Of a DNA stretch of 64,000 bases, positions 1 to 8,586 are shown piece after piece. Positions within the stretch are counted from its first letter, which is position 1. Each line of letters begins with the position of its first letter. Made by a program: the position numbers and the translations under genes. The notes under the pieces are model-generated. The model ran no database searches. It was given only the letters and a program-made list of their open reading frames with translations, and was not told the origin of the DNA. The stretch comes from Caenispirillum bisanense (GTDB lineage: Bacteria > Pseudomonadota > Alphaproteobacteria > Rhodospirillales > UBA2165). The stretch spans positions 62,001 to 126,000 of the forward strand of contig CAMDWJ010000001.1 of the NCBI GenBank assembly GCA_945877815.1, read 5' to 3'.

Positions 1-5
1 AAGCG

Positions 6-227
6 GTGGCCGGTTCGATTGTCGGCGGTGTCGCTCAGGCCCGCCAGCTCGCGGAGCTCTCGCATCTCAGCGACCGCCAGCTTGCCGATATCGGCATCAA
101 GCGCTCGGATATCCCGCGCGTCGTGATGGGCGAACCGGTCGGTCGTCATCGCATTTCGGTGCCGGGCCTTGCCGGCTGGACGCCAAGTACCGCGTCCAAC
201 GATTGGCGCGGTTCCGCCGCGGCCTAA
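6..227 (+). CDS. DUF1127 family small protein (5' end may lie outside window)
   Basis: This 73-residue product carries the DUF1127 signature near residues 15-38 (AELSHLSDRQLADIGIKRSDI). The motif is typical of small alphaproteobacterial proteins, some of which act in RNA binding and phosphate or carbon stress responses. The first usable codon is a GTG six bases from the window edge, so the true start may be upstream and missing. A strong terminator follows the stop, so the gene is probably monocistronic. A role in phosphate physiology, suggested by the pho locus next door, is only inference. Confidence 0.72.
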   Translation: MAGSIVGGVAQARQLAELSHLSDRQLADIGIKRSDIPRVVMGEPVGRHRISVPGLAGWTPSTASNDWRGSAAA

Positions 228-271
228 TCGCCGAGACACAGTTCCACAGTTTGTACCTCCCTGTTGAACTT

Positions 272-308
272 GCCCCGACCGCTCCCGCGGTCGGGGCTTT
301 TCTTTTTT
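272..308 (+). terminator. Rho-independent terminator after the DUF1127 gene
   Basis: A perfect 11-bp stem (GCCCCGACCGC with GCGGTCGGGGC) closes a 4-nt loop and is followed by TTTTCTTTTTT. It separates the DUF1127 gene from phoR. Confidence 0.92.
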
Positions 309-386
309 GACTTAGGCATCGGCTCGGGAGTAGGACAGGCCACTCGACGTCACGCCATTCAACAATTGTAACCGGGAGGCGAGAAC

Positions 387-1448
387 TTGGCGGACATGGT
401 GCCGGGAGTCTCGGCGGGCGATGAATTCGCGGCGCTTGATAACCTTCCTGATCCGGTGATCCTGCTGGGCGCCAGGCGCGCCGTGGTGTTCGCCAATCGC
501 GCTGCCGTGGATTTGCTGCAAGCAAGCTACCGCGAACGCGATCTGGCCCAATCATTCCGCCATCCTCTCGTCCTCGAGATTGCCGATGCCGTGCTCGGCG
601 GCTTGCCCGAACGCAGCGCGGAGATCGATCTCTTGCTGCCGGTACCGCGTTTCCTGCTGGCGCGGGCCGTAGCACTCCCCGGCGAAGGGCCGGTGCGCGC
701 AATGTTGACCTTTCGCGACATGACCGATTCGCGCCAGGTGGAACAGATTCGCGAGGAGTTCGTCGCCAACGTCAGCCACGAATTGCGCTCGCCGATCTCC
801 GCGATCGTCGGTTTTATCGAAACCTTGCGCGGTCCGGCGCGCGAAGATTCGGCAGCACGCGACCGATTCCTGGGTATCATGGCCGAAGAGGCGCAGCGCA
901 TGGCGCGTCTGATCGACGATCTTCTGTCCTTGTCGCGGGTCGAAGCGACGGAACATGTGCGGCCACGCGAGCCGGTCGATGTCGCGGCCATCCTAGGGGC
1001 GGTGCGCGACCTTCTCGCCCGCCGCGCCGCTGACCGGAAGATGGAAATCCGTCTCGAGCTTGAAGAAAATTTGGCGTCTATTCCCGGCAACCGCGATGAA
1101 TTGAGCGAGGTGTTCCACAACCTGATCGACAACGCGATCAAATATGGTCGCGCTGAAACGCCGGTGCGGGTTGTGGCCCAGGCGGTCGAGCGAATTCCGC
1201 ATCTCGGGGTCGCCGGGCTCGCCATTTCGGTCGAGAATCATGGCGACGGTATCGAGGCCGAGCATATCCCGCGGCTGACCGAGCGATTCTATCGCGTCGA
1301 CAAGGGCCGCTCGCGCAAGCTTGGCGGCACGGGCCTTGGGCTGGCCATTGTCAAGCATATCGTCAGCCACCATCGCGGTCGCCTGGCCATTGAAAGCGCG
1401 GTCGGAACGGGCGCACGATTTACGGTTTATTTGCCCGGACGAAGCTGA
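387..1448 (+). CDS. phoR: Phosphate-regulon sensor histidine kinase PhoR, without a membrane segment
   Basis: The 353-residue kinase senses phosphate status with the Pst-PhoU complex and phosphorylates PhoB. It has a PAS-like region (about residues 15-115), a HisKA helix with the phospho-acceptor His131 (NVSHELRSP), an N box at about 245 (HNLIDNA), and ATP-binding G boxes at about 287 (GDGIE) and 314-320 (GTGLGLA). The start is TTG: GGGAGG at 374-379 sits 7 nt upstream, while the nearest ATG (396) is badly spaced, and an in-frame TAA at 369-371 excludes a longer protein. Classical PhoR proteins carry N-terminal transmembrane helices; none is present here. phoB lies at the far end of the locus. 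Confidence 0.93.
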   Translation: MADMVPGVSAGDEFAALDNLPDPVILLGARRAVVFANRAAVDLLQASYRERDLAQSFRHPLVLEIADAVLGGLPERSAEIDLLLPVPRFLLARAVALPGEGPVRAMLTFRDMTDSRQVEQIREEFVANVSHELRSPISAIVGFIETLRGPAREDSAARDRFLGIMAEEAQRMARLIDDLLSLSRVEATEHVRPREPVDVAAILGAVRDLLARRAADRKMEIRLELEENLASIPGNRDELSEVFHNLIDNAIKYGRAETPVRVVAQAVERIPHLGVAGLAISVENHGDGIEAEHIPRLTERFYRVDKGRSRKLGGTGLGLAIVKHIVSHHRGRLAIESAVGTGARFTVYLPGRS

Positions 1449-1487
1449 AAAGTCTCTGATTTCCGGGCTTTCGGCAGGATTGCCGCG

Positions 1488-1520
1488 TGTCACAAAATCG
1501 TAACATAACCGTCATAAAAT
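1488..1520 (+). promoter_or_regulatory. Pho box: three 11-bp direct repeats upstream of pstS
   Basis: Three consecutive 11-mers, TGTCACAAAAT, CGTAACATAAC and CGTCATAAAAT, match the 11-bp PhoB half-site pattern (CTGTCAT plus an A/T-rich 4-mer). They end 75 bp before the pstS ATG. They predict PhoB-activated transcription of pstS and the downstream pst genes under phosphate limitation. Confidence 0.87.
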
Positions 1521-1595
1521 ATACGTGAGGCCTTCTTAGGGTCGCGGATCGGTGAAGTCGCCGACACACTTCCTAATTCCCAGGAGAATAGCCAC

Positions 1596-2606
1596 ATGAC
1601 CATGAAATCCTTCGCCCTGGCTGCCGTTGCGACCGTGTTGGTCGTCGGCGCCGCCGAGGCTCGCGACCAGATCCGCGTTGTCGGATCCTCGACCGTGTAT
1701 CCCTTCACCACAACCGTTGCCGAGCAGTTCGGCAAAGGCGGCAAGTTCAAGACGCCCATCGTGGAAAGCACGGGCACCGGCGGCGGCTTCAAGCTGTTCT
1801 GCGCCGGCGTCGGGGAAGGCCATCCGGACGTGACCAACGCGTCGCGCGCGATCAATAAGAACGAATTCGCCGATTGCACCAAAAACGGTGTCAAAATGAC
1901 CGAAGTGAAAGTCGGCTTCGACGGCATCGTATTCTCCAACGCGAAGAGCGGGCCGACCGTTAATATCACCAAGGGCCATATCTGGCTCGGTCTTGCCAAG
2001 GAAGTCCCGGTCGGCGGCAAGATGGTTGCCAACCCGTACAAGACCTGGGCTGACGTCGACAAGTCGCTGCCGAACGCGAAGATCGAAGTCCTGGGTCCTC
2101 CGCCGACCTCCGGCACGCGCGATTCCTTCGTCGAACTCGTGCTCCAGGAAGGCTGCGCTGAAATTCCTGCCGCGAAAGAACTCGGCATGGCCGGTGCGAA
2201 GTGCGCCGCGATGCGCGAAGACGGCTCATGGATCGATGCCGGCGAAAACGACAACCTGATCGTCCAGAAACTCATCGCCAACCCCGCCGCTTTCGGCGTG
2301 TTCGGCTACAGCTTCCTCGATCAGAACAGCGATAAGATCAAGGGTGCCAATATCGAAGGCGTCATCCCGACCTTCGAAAATATCCAGACCGGTAAATACA
2401 AGGTCGCCCGTCCGCTGTTCATTTATGTGAAGAACAACCACGTCGGCTCCATCCCCGGCATCAAGGAGTTCGTGACGGAATATACGAGCGAAAAATCTTG
2501 GGGTAAGGACGGCTATCTCGGCGTGAAGGGCCTGGTCCCGCTGCCCGATGCTGACCGCAAGAAAGGCGCTCAGGGCGCGCAGTCCATGACCGAGTTCACG
2601 ATGTAA
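1596..2606 (+). CDS. pstS: Phosphate ABC transporter, periplasmic phosphate-binding protein PstS
   Basis: The 336-residue protein binds inorganic phosphate in the periplasm and delivers it to PstCAB. Residues 1-22 form a signal peptide ending in AEA. The mature protein opens with the family motif IRVVGSSTVYPF, which starts the phosphate pocket, and the STGTGGGFKLFC and SGTRDSF segments supply further ligands. GGAG at 1582-1585 serves the chosen ATG. A Pho box lies upstream and a strong hairpin directly downstream, an arrangement that would give more PstS than membrane subunits. Confidence 0.95.
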   Translation: MTMKSFALAAVATVLVVGAAEARDQIRVVGSSTVYPFTTTVAEQFGKGGKFKTPIVESTGTGGGFKLFCAGVGEGHPDVTNASRAINKNEFADCTKNGVKMTEVKVGFDGIVFSNAKSGPTVNITKGHIWLGLAKEVPVGGKMVANPYKTWADVDKSLPNAKIEVLGPPPTSGTRDSFVELVLQEGCAEIPAAKELGMAGAKCAAMREDGSWIDAGENDNLIVQKLIANPAAFGVFGYSFLDQNSDKIKGANIEGVIPTFENIQTGKYKVARPLFIYVKNNHVGSIPGIKEFVTEYTSEKSWGKDGYLGVKGLVPLPDADRKKGAQGAQSMTEFTM

Positions 2607-2617
2607 TTTAACAAAAA

Positions 2618-2656
2618 CGGCCGCCGGCATCGCCGGCGGCCGTATCTTCTTCTTTG
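2618..2656 (+). terminator. Hairpin between pstS and pstC (terminator or attenuator)
   Basis: An 11-bp perfect stem (CGGCCGCCGGC with GCCGGCGGCCG) has a 3-nt loop and is followed by a pyrimidine-rich tract, TATCTTCTTCTTT. It lies just upstream of the pstC start and could terminate part of the transcripts or protect the pstS 3' end. Confidence 0.82.
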
Positions 2657-2663
2657 GGTTCCC

Positions 2664-4046
2664 ATGAATAATCTCATTTTCATCGCCGTGGTGCTCGCTA
2701 TAACTGCGCTGGCGTATCATTACGGGCGCCGCCATGCACTTGGCGTCGTGGGCGGCAAGGCACGGGACCTGCATTCCCTGCCAGGCTATTATGGCGCCTA
2801 TGTCGCGCTCTGGTGTCTTATTCCCGCGATGACCTGCGCGGTGCTGTGGTTTCTCATCGAACCCCTTGTGTTGAAGCAGATGATCGTCGGTTCCATACTG
2901 GAAACGCGCCCGGGACTTTCCGGCGACGAGATCGGTTTAGCGGTCAACGAAATTCACAGTCTGTCGATCAACGCTTACGCGTTTGCCTCGGCAACCGCCG
3001 ATAAAAAGGCGCTTGTCGGACGTTATCTTGAAATAAAGTCGATCGGCTCGATAGCCATGGTCGTTCTCGCATTCGCTTTGGCGGCGGCGGGCCTGTATTA
3101 CGCCCGCAAAATGATCGCGCCGCGTCTGCGCGCGCGCCAGGCGGTCGAGAAAGCGATCATGTGCGCAATGATCGTCTGCTCGACCATCGCCGTCCTGACG
3201 ACGATCGGCATCGTCTTTTCGCTTCTGTTCGAGGCCATGCGTTTTTTCGCACACGTCTCGCCGATCGACTTCCTGTTCGGTCTGCAATGGAGCCCGCAGA
3301 TCGCGATGCGTTCAGACCAGGTGGGATCGTCCGGCGCGTTCGGCGCGGTTCCCGTCTTCGCCGGCACGCTGTTGATTACAGCCATCTCGATGGCTATCGC
3401 CGTACCGATCGGCCTTTTTTCGGCGATCTACATGGCCGAATATTCGAGCCATAAGTTCCGCGCCTGGGTTAAGCCCATACTCGAAGTTCTGGCAGGCATC
3501 CCGACTGTCGTCTACGGCTTCTTCGCGGCATTGACGATGGCGCCTTTCGTGCGCGACGTCGGCCAAGCGGTCGGTCTCGATGTCGCCTCTGAAAGCGCGC
3601 TCGCAGCCGGAATCGTCATGGGGATCATGATCATTCCATTCGTGTCGTCGCTGTCGGACGACGTGATCAACGCGGTTCCGCAAAGCTTGCGAGACGGCGC
3701 CTATGCGATGGGTGCAACCAAGTCCGAAACCATTCGCCAGGTTGTCATTCCGGCGGCATTCCCGGGCATCGTCGGTTCGATCATGCTGGCGGTCAGCCGC
3801 GCCATCGGCGAAACCATGATCGTGGTCATGGCTGCCGGCCTTGCGGCCAATCTGACGGCCAATCCATTTGCGGCGGTCACCACTGTAACGGTGCAAATCG
3901 TTACTCTGTTGATCGGTGACCAGGAGTTCGATAGCCCGAAGACGCTCGCCGCATTCGCGCTCGGCCTCGTGCTGTTCGTCGTCACCCTCATCCTCAACAT
4001 CATCGCGCTCACCGTCGTGCGGCGCTACAGAGAGCAATATGAATAG
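2664..4046 (+). CDS. pstC: Phosphate ABC transporter permease PstC
   Basis: This 460-residue inner-membrane permease has an N-terminal extension of about 180 residues with helices at about 1-18, 46-72 and 130-150, as is common in alphaproteobacterial PstC. The canonical six-helix permease domain follows (about 170-455). The EAA-type cytoplasmic loop that docks PstB lies near residues 335-365 (SLRDGAYAMGATKSETIRQV). The gene overlaps pstA by 8 bp, which suggests translational coupling. Its own ribosome-binding site is weak. Confidence 0.94.
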   Translation: MNNLIFIAVVLAITALAYHYGRRHALGVVGGKARDLHSLPGYYGAYVALWCLIPAMTCAVLWFLIEPLVLKQMIVGSILETRPGLSGDEIGLAVNEIHSLSINAYAFASATADKKALVGRYLEIKSIGSIAMVVLAFALAAAGLYYARKMIAPRLRARQAVEKAIMCAMIVCSTIAVLTTIGIVFSLLFEAMRFFAHVSPIDFLFGLQWSPQIAMRSDQVGSSGAFGAVPVFAGTLLITAISMAIAVPIGLFSAIYMAEYSSHKFRAWVKPILEVLAGIPTVVYGFFAALTMAPFVRDVGQAVGLDVASESALAAGIVMGIMIIPFVSSLSDDVINAVPQSLRDGAYAMGATKSETIRQVVIPAAFPGIVGSIMLAVSRAIGETMIVVMAAGLAANLTANPFAAVTTVTVQIVTLLIGDQEFDSPKTLAAFALGLVLFVVTLILNIIALTVVRRYREQYE

Positions 4047-5337
4047 CGCCCTACCTGCTGCGGTCGCCAAAGGACCGGATCTTTCCAAAGCCCGTATCAA
4101 ACGTCGTTATGCGACGGAGGCACGGTTCCGCCTTTACGGCCTTGGTGCGATAACCTTCGCAATCGTATTTCTGGTGATCCTTCTGGGAACGATCATCTCC
4201 AATGGTTATTCGGCTTTTGTGGCAACGACGATCGCGCTCGACGTGAACCTGGACAAAGCGGCAATCGATCCGGACGGCACGAAAAATCCCGAGACAATCG
4301 CTCAGGCCGATTTCCGCGGCGTCGTGCGCACCAGCATTCGCTCGCTGTTTCCGGAAGGCACTGAACGCAGTCAGGAACGCGTATTGTTCGGCATATTCTC
4401 CGAAGGTGCCCAATACGATGTCCAGAAGCGCGTTGTGAACAACCCGCAACTGATCGGCACCACGCAGCGCTTTTGGGTCAAGGCAGCCCCAGACATCGAT
4501 ATGCTGCGCAAAGGTTATCTGGTCGCGGCCGACGACGGCACGGCGCGCGTGAATTTGACGCAGGAAGGCTTTTACAAGCGTCTTGAAAAAGACGGTCGTG
4601 TGCGCACTGAGTTTAATACGACGTTCTTCACGGCGGCGGATAGCCGCGAACCGGAACAAGCCGGTGTTCTTGGTGCCATGGTCGGCACGTTCATGACCCT
4701 CGGGGTGTGTTTGCTCTTGGTCCTGCCGATCGGCATCGCGGCGGCGATATATCTTGAGGAGTTCGCGCCCAAGAACCGCTGGACCGATCTGATCGAGGTC
4801 AATATCAATAACCTGGCTGCGGTTCCCTCGATCGTATTCGGGCTCTTGGGCCTCGCGGTGCTGCTCAACTGGTTCGGCATGCCGCGCTCGGCACCTCTCG
4901 CAGGTGGCGTGGTGCTGGCTCTCTTGGTGTTGCCGACGATCATCATCGCCGGGAGATCGGCACTGAAGGCGGTTCCGCCGTCGATCCGCGAAGCGGCGCT
5001 TGGCGTCGGGGCCTCGCACTTGCAGACTGTGGGCCACCACGTCCTGCCGCTGGCGATGCCAGGCATCCTGACCGGCACGATCATCGGCATGGCGCATGCT
5101 TTGGGTGAATCGGCGCCGCTCCTTATGATCGGAATGGTCGCTTTCGTGGTCGATACGCCGACCAGCCTAACCGACGCATCAACCGTGCTCCCTGTTCAGA
5201 TTTTCCTCTGGGCGGATGCGCCGGAACGTGCCTTCGTCGAGCGGACTTCGGCCGCGATCATGGTGTTGCTGGTGTTTCTGATTCTCATGAATCTTGTTGC
5301 TATTCTTTTACGAAGAAAATTCGAAAGGCGTTGGTAG
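4039..5337 (+). CDS. pstA: Phosphate ABC transporter permease PstA
   Basis: The partner of PstC in the phosphate channel, 432 residues from the ATG at 4039. A longer in-frame start at 3916 lies deep inside pstC and gives low-complexity sequence, so it is rejected. A first helix at about 35-57 is followed by a large loop of about 150 residues ([11 protein letters not shown] to SREPEQAGV), then the permease domain with its EAA loop near residue 315 ([17 protein letters not shown]). AGAGAG at 4029-4034 can act as ribosome-binding site. The loop is characteristic of alphaproteobacterial PstA. Confidence 0.93.
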   Translation: MNSALPAAVAKGPDLSKARIKRRYATEARFRLYGLGAITFAIVFLVILLGTIISNGYSAFVATTIALDVNLDKAAIDPDGTKNPETIAQADFRGVVRTSIRSLFPEGTERSQERVLFGIFSEGAQYDVQKRVVNNPQLIGTTQRFWVKAAPDIDMLRKGYLVAADDGTARVNLTQEGFYKRLEKDGRVRTEFNTTFFTAADSREPEQAGVLGAMVGTFMTLGVCLLLVLPIGIAAAIYLEEFAPKNRWTDLIEVNINNLAAVPSIVFGLLGLAVLLNWFGMPRSAPLAGGVVLALLVLPTIIIAGRSALKAVPPSIREAALGVGASHLQTVGHHVLPLAMPGILTGTIIGMAHALGESAPLLMIGMVAFVVDTPTSLTDASTVLPVQIFLWADAPERAFVERTSAAIMVLLVFLILMNLVAILLRRKFERRW

Positions 5338-5338
5338 G

Positions 5339-6157
5339 ATGAAAGACATGGCAGAAATCAACGTCGCGCTCTCGGCGCGTGACAGCTCGGCCCCTACCGG
5401 AAAGATTAAGCTCTCAGCGCGAAACGTAGGCGTCTTCTATGGTGCGGCGAACGCGTTGCGCGACGTCAACATGGATTTCGAGGAACATCAGGTCATCTCG
5501 TTGATCGGCCCGTCAGGCTGCGGCAAGTCGACCTTCCTGCGCTGCATCAACCGGATGAACGACACCATTCCGGGCTGCCGCGTCGTCGGCTCGATCAACA
5601 TGGACGGCACCAATATTTATGGCCCGGACATCGATCCCGTCGAGCTGCGCGCGCGCGTCGGCATGGTGTTCCAGAAGCCGAACCCGTTTCCGAAATCGAT
5701 CTATGACAACGTCGCCTATGGTCCGCGCATCCATGGCATGGCGGCCGGCAAGGCGGAGCTTGATGAAGTGGTCGAATGGGCCTTGCGCTCGGCCGGCCTG
5801 TGGGAAGAAGCCAAAGATCGGCTTCAGCAACCGGGAACCGGCTTGTCCGGCGGTCAACAGCAACGCCTCTGCATCGCGCGTGCAATTGCCGTCCACCCCG
5901 AAGTCATTCTGATGGACGAACCCTGTTCGGCGCTCGATCCCATCGCGACAGCGAAGATTGAGGAACTGATCGACGAATTGCGTCGGAGCTTTACGATTAT
6001 TATCGTCACCCATTCGATGCAGCAGGCCGCTCGCGTGTCGCAAAAGACGGCGTTCTTCCACATGGGCAATCTTGTCGAAGAAGGCCCGACGGACGTGATC
6101 TTCACGAAACCCCATGATCCGCGCACCGGTGCTTATATCACCGGTCGTATCGGCTGA
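5339..6157 (+). CDS. pstB: Phosphate ABC transporter ATP-binding protein PstB
   Basis: The ATPase that powers phosphate import, 272 residues. Walker A is at 57-64 (GPSGCGKS), with the ABC signature [14 protein letters not shown] and Walker B VILMDEP followed by the switch His in IVTHSMQ. The first ATG after the pstA stop (5339) is used; the next in-frame ATG at 5348 is equally plausible because AGGA lies 8 nt before it. A start inside pstA (5294) is in frame but unlikely. PstB completes the Pst complex that also signals to PhoR through PhoU. Confidence 0.95.
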   Translation: MKDMAEINVALSARDSSAPTGKIKLSARNVGVFYGAANALRDVNMDFEEHQVISLIGPSGCGKSTFLRCINRMNDTIPGCRVVGSINMDGTNIYGPDIDPVELRARVGMVFQKPNPFPKSIYDNVAYGPRIHGMAAGKAELDEVVEWALRSAGLWEEAKDRLQQPGTGLSGGQQQRLCIARAIAVHPEVILMDEPCSALDPIATAKIEELIDELRRSFTIIIVTHSMQQAARVSQKTAFFHMGNLVEEGPTDVIFTKPHDPRTGAYITGRIG

Positions 6158-6181
6158 TTGCCGCAAGAAAGGAATCCGGAG

Positions 6182-6895
6182 ATGGATAAAAACCATATCG
6201 TCCACTCTTATGACGCGGAGCTGAGTCAGCTCCAGAATATGATCGCGGAGATGGGCGGTCTCGCCGAAATGCAGCTTGCCCGCGCGATCGCAGCGCTGGT
6301 GAAATACGATGCCGATGCTGCCAACGACATCGTCGAGAAGGACCGCCGTATCGATGCGCTGGAAGACGAGATCGACGAACTTGCGGTCCGCCTGATCGCC
6401 AAGCGCCAGCCGATGGCGAGCGATCTGCGCACCATCATCACCGGGTTGAAGGTCGCGGCGAATCTCGAGCGGATCGGCGACTACGCGAAGAACATCGCCA
6501 AGCGTACCGTGACGATCTCGAGTGCAACCGGCTTGCGCGGCCCGATCAGCACGATAGCACGCATGGCGGGATTGGTCCAAGGCATGATCAAGAACGTGCT
6601 CGATGCCTATATCGCTCACGATGCCGATAAGGCCGACGATGTGCGCGCCCGCGACCAGGAGGTCGACCAGATCCATTCCGGACTGTTCCGCGAATTGCTG
6701 ACCTATATGATGGAAGATCCGCGCAACATCACGCCCTGTACACATCTTCTTTTTATCGCCAAGAACATCGAGCGCGTCGGCGATCACGTGACGAGCGTTG
6801 CCGAACAGGTGCATTATATGGTGCATGGCGAGCTTCCGTTGGGCGAGCGGCCTAAGCAGGATTTGTCGAGTTTCACCTTGGTGGAGCCCAAGTGA
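6182..6895 (+). CDS. phoU: Phosphate transport system regulatory protein PhoU
   Basis: This 237-residue helical protein links Pst transport state to PhoR and restrains the Pho response when phosphate is plentiful. It contains two three-helix PhoU repeats (about 15-105 and 120-215) with the metal-binding-type motifs EKDRRIDALEDEID and ARDQEVDQIH. AAGAAAGGA at 6166-6173 positions the ATG at 6182. It lies 24 bp after pstB and 25 bp before phoB, so it belongs to the same transcript. Confidence 0.94.
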   Translation: MDKNHIVHSYDAELSQLQNMIAEMGGLAEMQLARAIAALVKYDADAANDIVEKDRRIDALEDEIDELAVRLIAKRQPMASDLRTIITGLKVAANLERIGDYAKNIAKRTVTISSATGLRGPISTIARMAGLVQGMIKNVLDAYIAHDADKADDVRARDQEVDQIHSGLFRELLTYMMEDPRNITPCTHLLFIAKNIERVGDHVTSVAEQVHYMVHGELPLGERPKQDLSSFTLVEPK

Positions 6896-6920
6896 CGGCA
6901 CGCAAACAAATGAGGGCCGC

Positions 6921-7613
6921 ATGAGTTTCCATATCCTCGTCGTCGAGGACGAACCGCCGCTGATTGAGGTGCTGCGCTACAATCTGGAAAGTGAAGGCTT
7001 TCGGGTTTCCGTCGCCACCGACGGCGAGGACGCCTTGCTGATGGTGGACGAAGAGGCGCCCGATCTTGTCATCCTCGATTGGATGTTGCCGAAGCTGTCC
7101 GGCATCGAAGTTTGCCGACGGTTGCGTTCGCCGACGATCAACAACCGCATTCCCATCATTATGCTGACGGCGCGCGGCGAAGAGGGCGATCGCGTGCGCG
7201 GCCTTGAATCCGGTGCCGACGATTATATCGTGAAGCCCTTTTCACCGGCTGAATTGATCGCCCGCGTGCGTGCCGTTCTGAGGCGGGCCGAGCCTTCGTT
7301 GTCCGAGGATAAGCTGAATTACGGCGGGATCGAGATGGATTTGGCCTCGCACAAGGTCTATCGCAACGGCCGGTCCATTCATCTCGGTCCGACCGAATAT
7401 CGCCTGCTCCAGGTTTTGATGGAACGGCCGACCCGTGTATTCTCGCGCGAACAGCTGCTCGATAAGGCCTGGGGGCGTGACATCTACGTCGAGGAACGCA
7501 CGGTCGATGTCCATATCCGAAGATTGCGGCGTGCGCTCAATTGCGACGATGCGCCCGACCTCATCCGTACGGTTCGGCGCGGCGGTTACGCGATCGATAG
7601 CGAGGCTGCTTAG
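6921..7613 (+). CDS. phoB: Phosphate-regulon response regulator PhoB
   Basis: This 230-residue OmpR-type transcription factor binds Pho boxes such as the one upstream of pstS. The receiver domain has acidic residues at 10-11, phospho-acceptor Asp53 (ILDWMLP), Thr83 and Lys105 (VKPFSP). A winged-helix domain follows at about 130-228 (RPTRVFSREQLLDKAWG, RTVDVHIRRLR). TGAGGG precedes the ATG. phoR and phoB flank the pst genes, so the whole regulon core is one block. Confidence 0.95.
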   Translation: MSFHILVVEDEPPLIEVLRYNLESEGFRVSVATDGEDALLMVDEEAPDLVILDWMLPKLSGIEVCRRLRSPTINNRIPIIMLTARGEEGDRVRGLESGADDYIVKPFSPAELIARVRAVLRRAEPSLSEDKLNYGGIEMDLASHKVYRNGRSIHLGPTEYRLLQVLMERPTRVFSREQLLDKAWGRDIYVEERTVDVHIRRLRRALNCDDAPDLIRTVRRGGYAIDSEAA

Positions 7614-8586
7614 ACCGGCCTTGGCGGCACTCGCATTTTTTGCGACAACCGCTGCCTCGCCGCCGCCGCCGCTCATCCCGGAAGACAATCCGGCGACGCG
7701 TGCGAAAATCGAACTCGGCCGGCGTCTGTTTTACGACACCCGGCTATCCGTCACCGGCGTTTATTCTTGTGGCTCGTGTCATATGCCGGCCCGCGCTTTC
7801 ACCGACGGTCGGGCGGTTGGTATCGGGGCGACCGGCGAGGCCAATGCCCGCAATGTGCCCTCGCTCGCCAATGTCGTCTATCGTCCCGTGCTGACCTGGG
7901 CCGATCCGAAATTGCGCCGTCTCGAAGATCAGCTTTTGGTCCCCTTGTTGGGAACCCATCCGGTCGAACTCGGCGGTCGGGAAGATAAGATCCTAACCGT
8001 CATGGCCGAAGATGCGACCTATCGCGGGTTGTTCGTCCAAAGCTTCGCTGGCGAGATTACGCTGGCCAATGTCGCCAAGGCGATCGCCACGTTCGAGCGC
8101 ACGCTCATCAGCTTCGACTCGCCCTGGGATCGCTATCGCGACGGCGACAACGGCGCGATCTCGCCCGAGGCCAAGCGAGGCGAGGCGCTTTTCTTCAGCG
8201 AACGGACGCAATGTTTCCGCTGCCATCCGGCGCCGCATTTCACGGACAGTTATAAGTCGGCGGATTTGCCGTACGAAGAGATTGCCTTTCACGATATCGG
8301 GCTCGATGTGCCCGATACCACCCGCGCGCGGGCACCCTCGCTGCGCAACGTCGCCGTCACCGCGCCTTATATGCATGACGGTTCGCTCGCGACCCTGGCC
8401 GACGTGATCGATCTTTACGCTGCGGGCGGACGCGCGGCGGCGCGTGGCCGTCCGTCGAAAAGCACGTACATACGTCGCTTTGTTCTGAGCGATGCAGAGA
8501 AGCGCGAGCTGATCGCATTTTTGGAAAGCTTGACCGATACCGGTTTTCTCAACGATCGCCGCTTTTCCGATCCATTCGCGCGCTGA
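7549..8586 (+). CDS. Di-haem cytochrome c peroxidase / MauG family protein
   Basis: An exported di-haem protein of about 345 residues, probably periplasmic. Two c-type haem sites are visible: CGSCHM, soon after a RRLFYDTRLS segment, and CFRCH near the middle. The late motif APYMHDGS is typical of the bacterial cytochrome c peroxidase/MauG family, which reduces H2O2 or oxidises protein or small-molecule substrates. The start is uncertain. ATG 7549 gives a plausible signal peptide but overlaps phoB by 65 bp, while TTG 7621 just after phoB gives a very short one; neither has a clear ribosome-binding site. The stop overlaps the convergent symporter gene by 38 bp. Confidence 0.82.
   Translation: MRPTSSVRFGAAVTRSIARLLRPALAALAFFATTAASPPPPLIPEDNPATRAKIELGRRLFYDTRLSVTGVYSCGSCHMPARAFTDGRAVGIGATGEANARNVPSLANVVYRPVLTWADPKLRRLEDQLLVPLLGTHPVELGGREDKILTVMAEDATYRGLFVQSFAGEITLANVAKAIATFERTLISFDSPWDRYRDGDNGAISPEAKRGEALFFSERTQCFRCHPAPHFTDSYKSADLPYEEIAFHDIGLDVPDTTRARAPSLRNVAVTAPYMHDGSLATLADVIDLYAAGGRAAARGRPSKSTYIRRFVLSDAEKRELIAFLESLTDTGFLNDRRFSDPFAR

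Noticed and set aside
3916-4038. Longer N-terminus for PstA
   Set aside because: The extension lies within pstC and translates to Ser/Arg low-complexity sequence; ATG 4039 has a ribosome-binding site.
5513-6922. 469-codon open frame on the minus strand across pstB, phoU
   Set aside because: It is antisense to well-conserved genes and its translation is low in recognisable motifs and rich in His/Arg/Asp, the usual shadow in GC-rich DNA.
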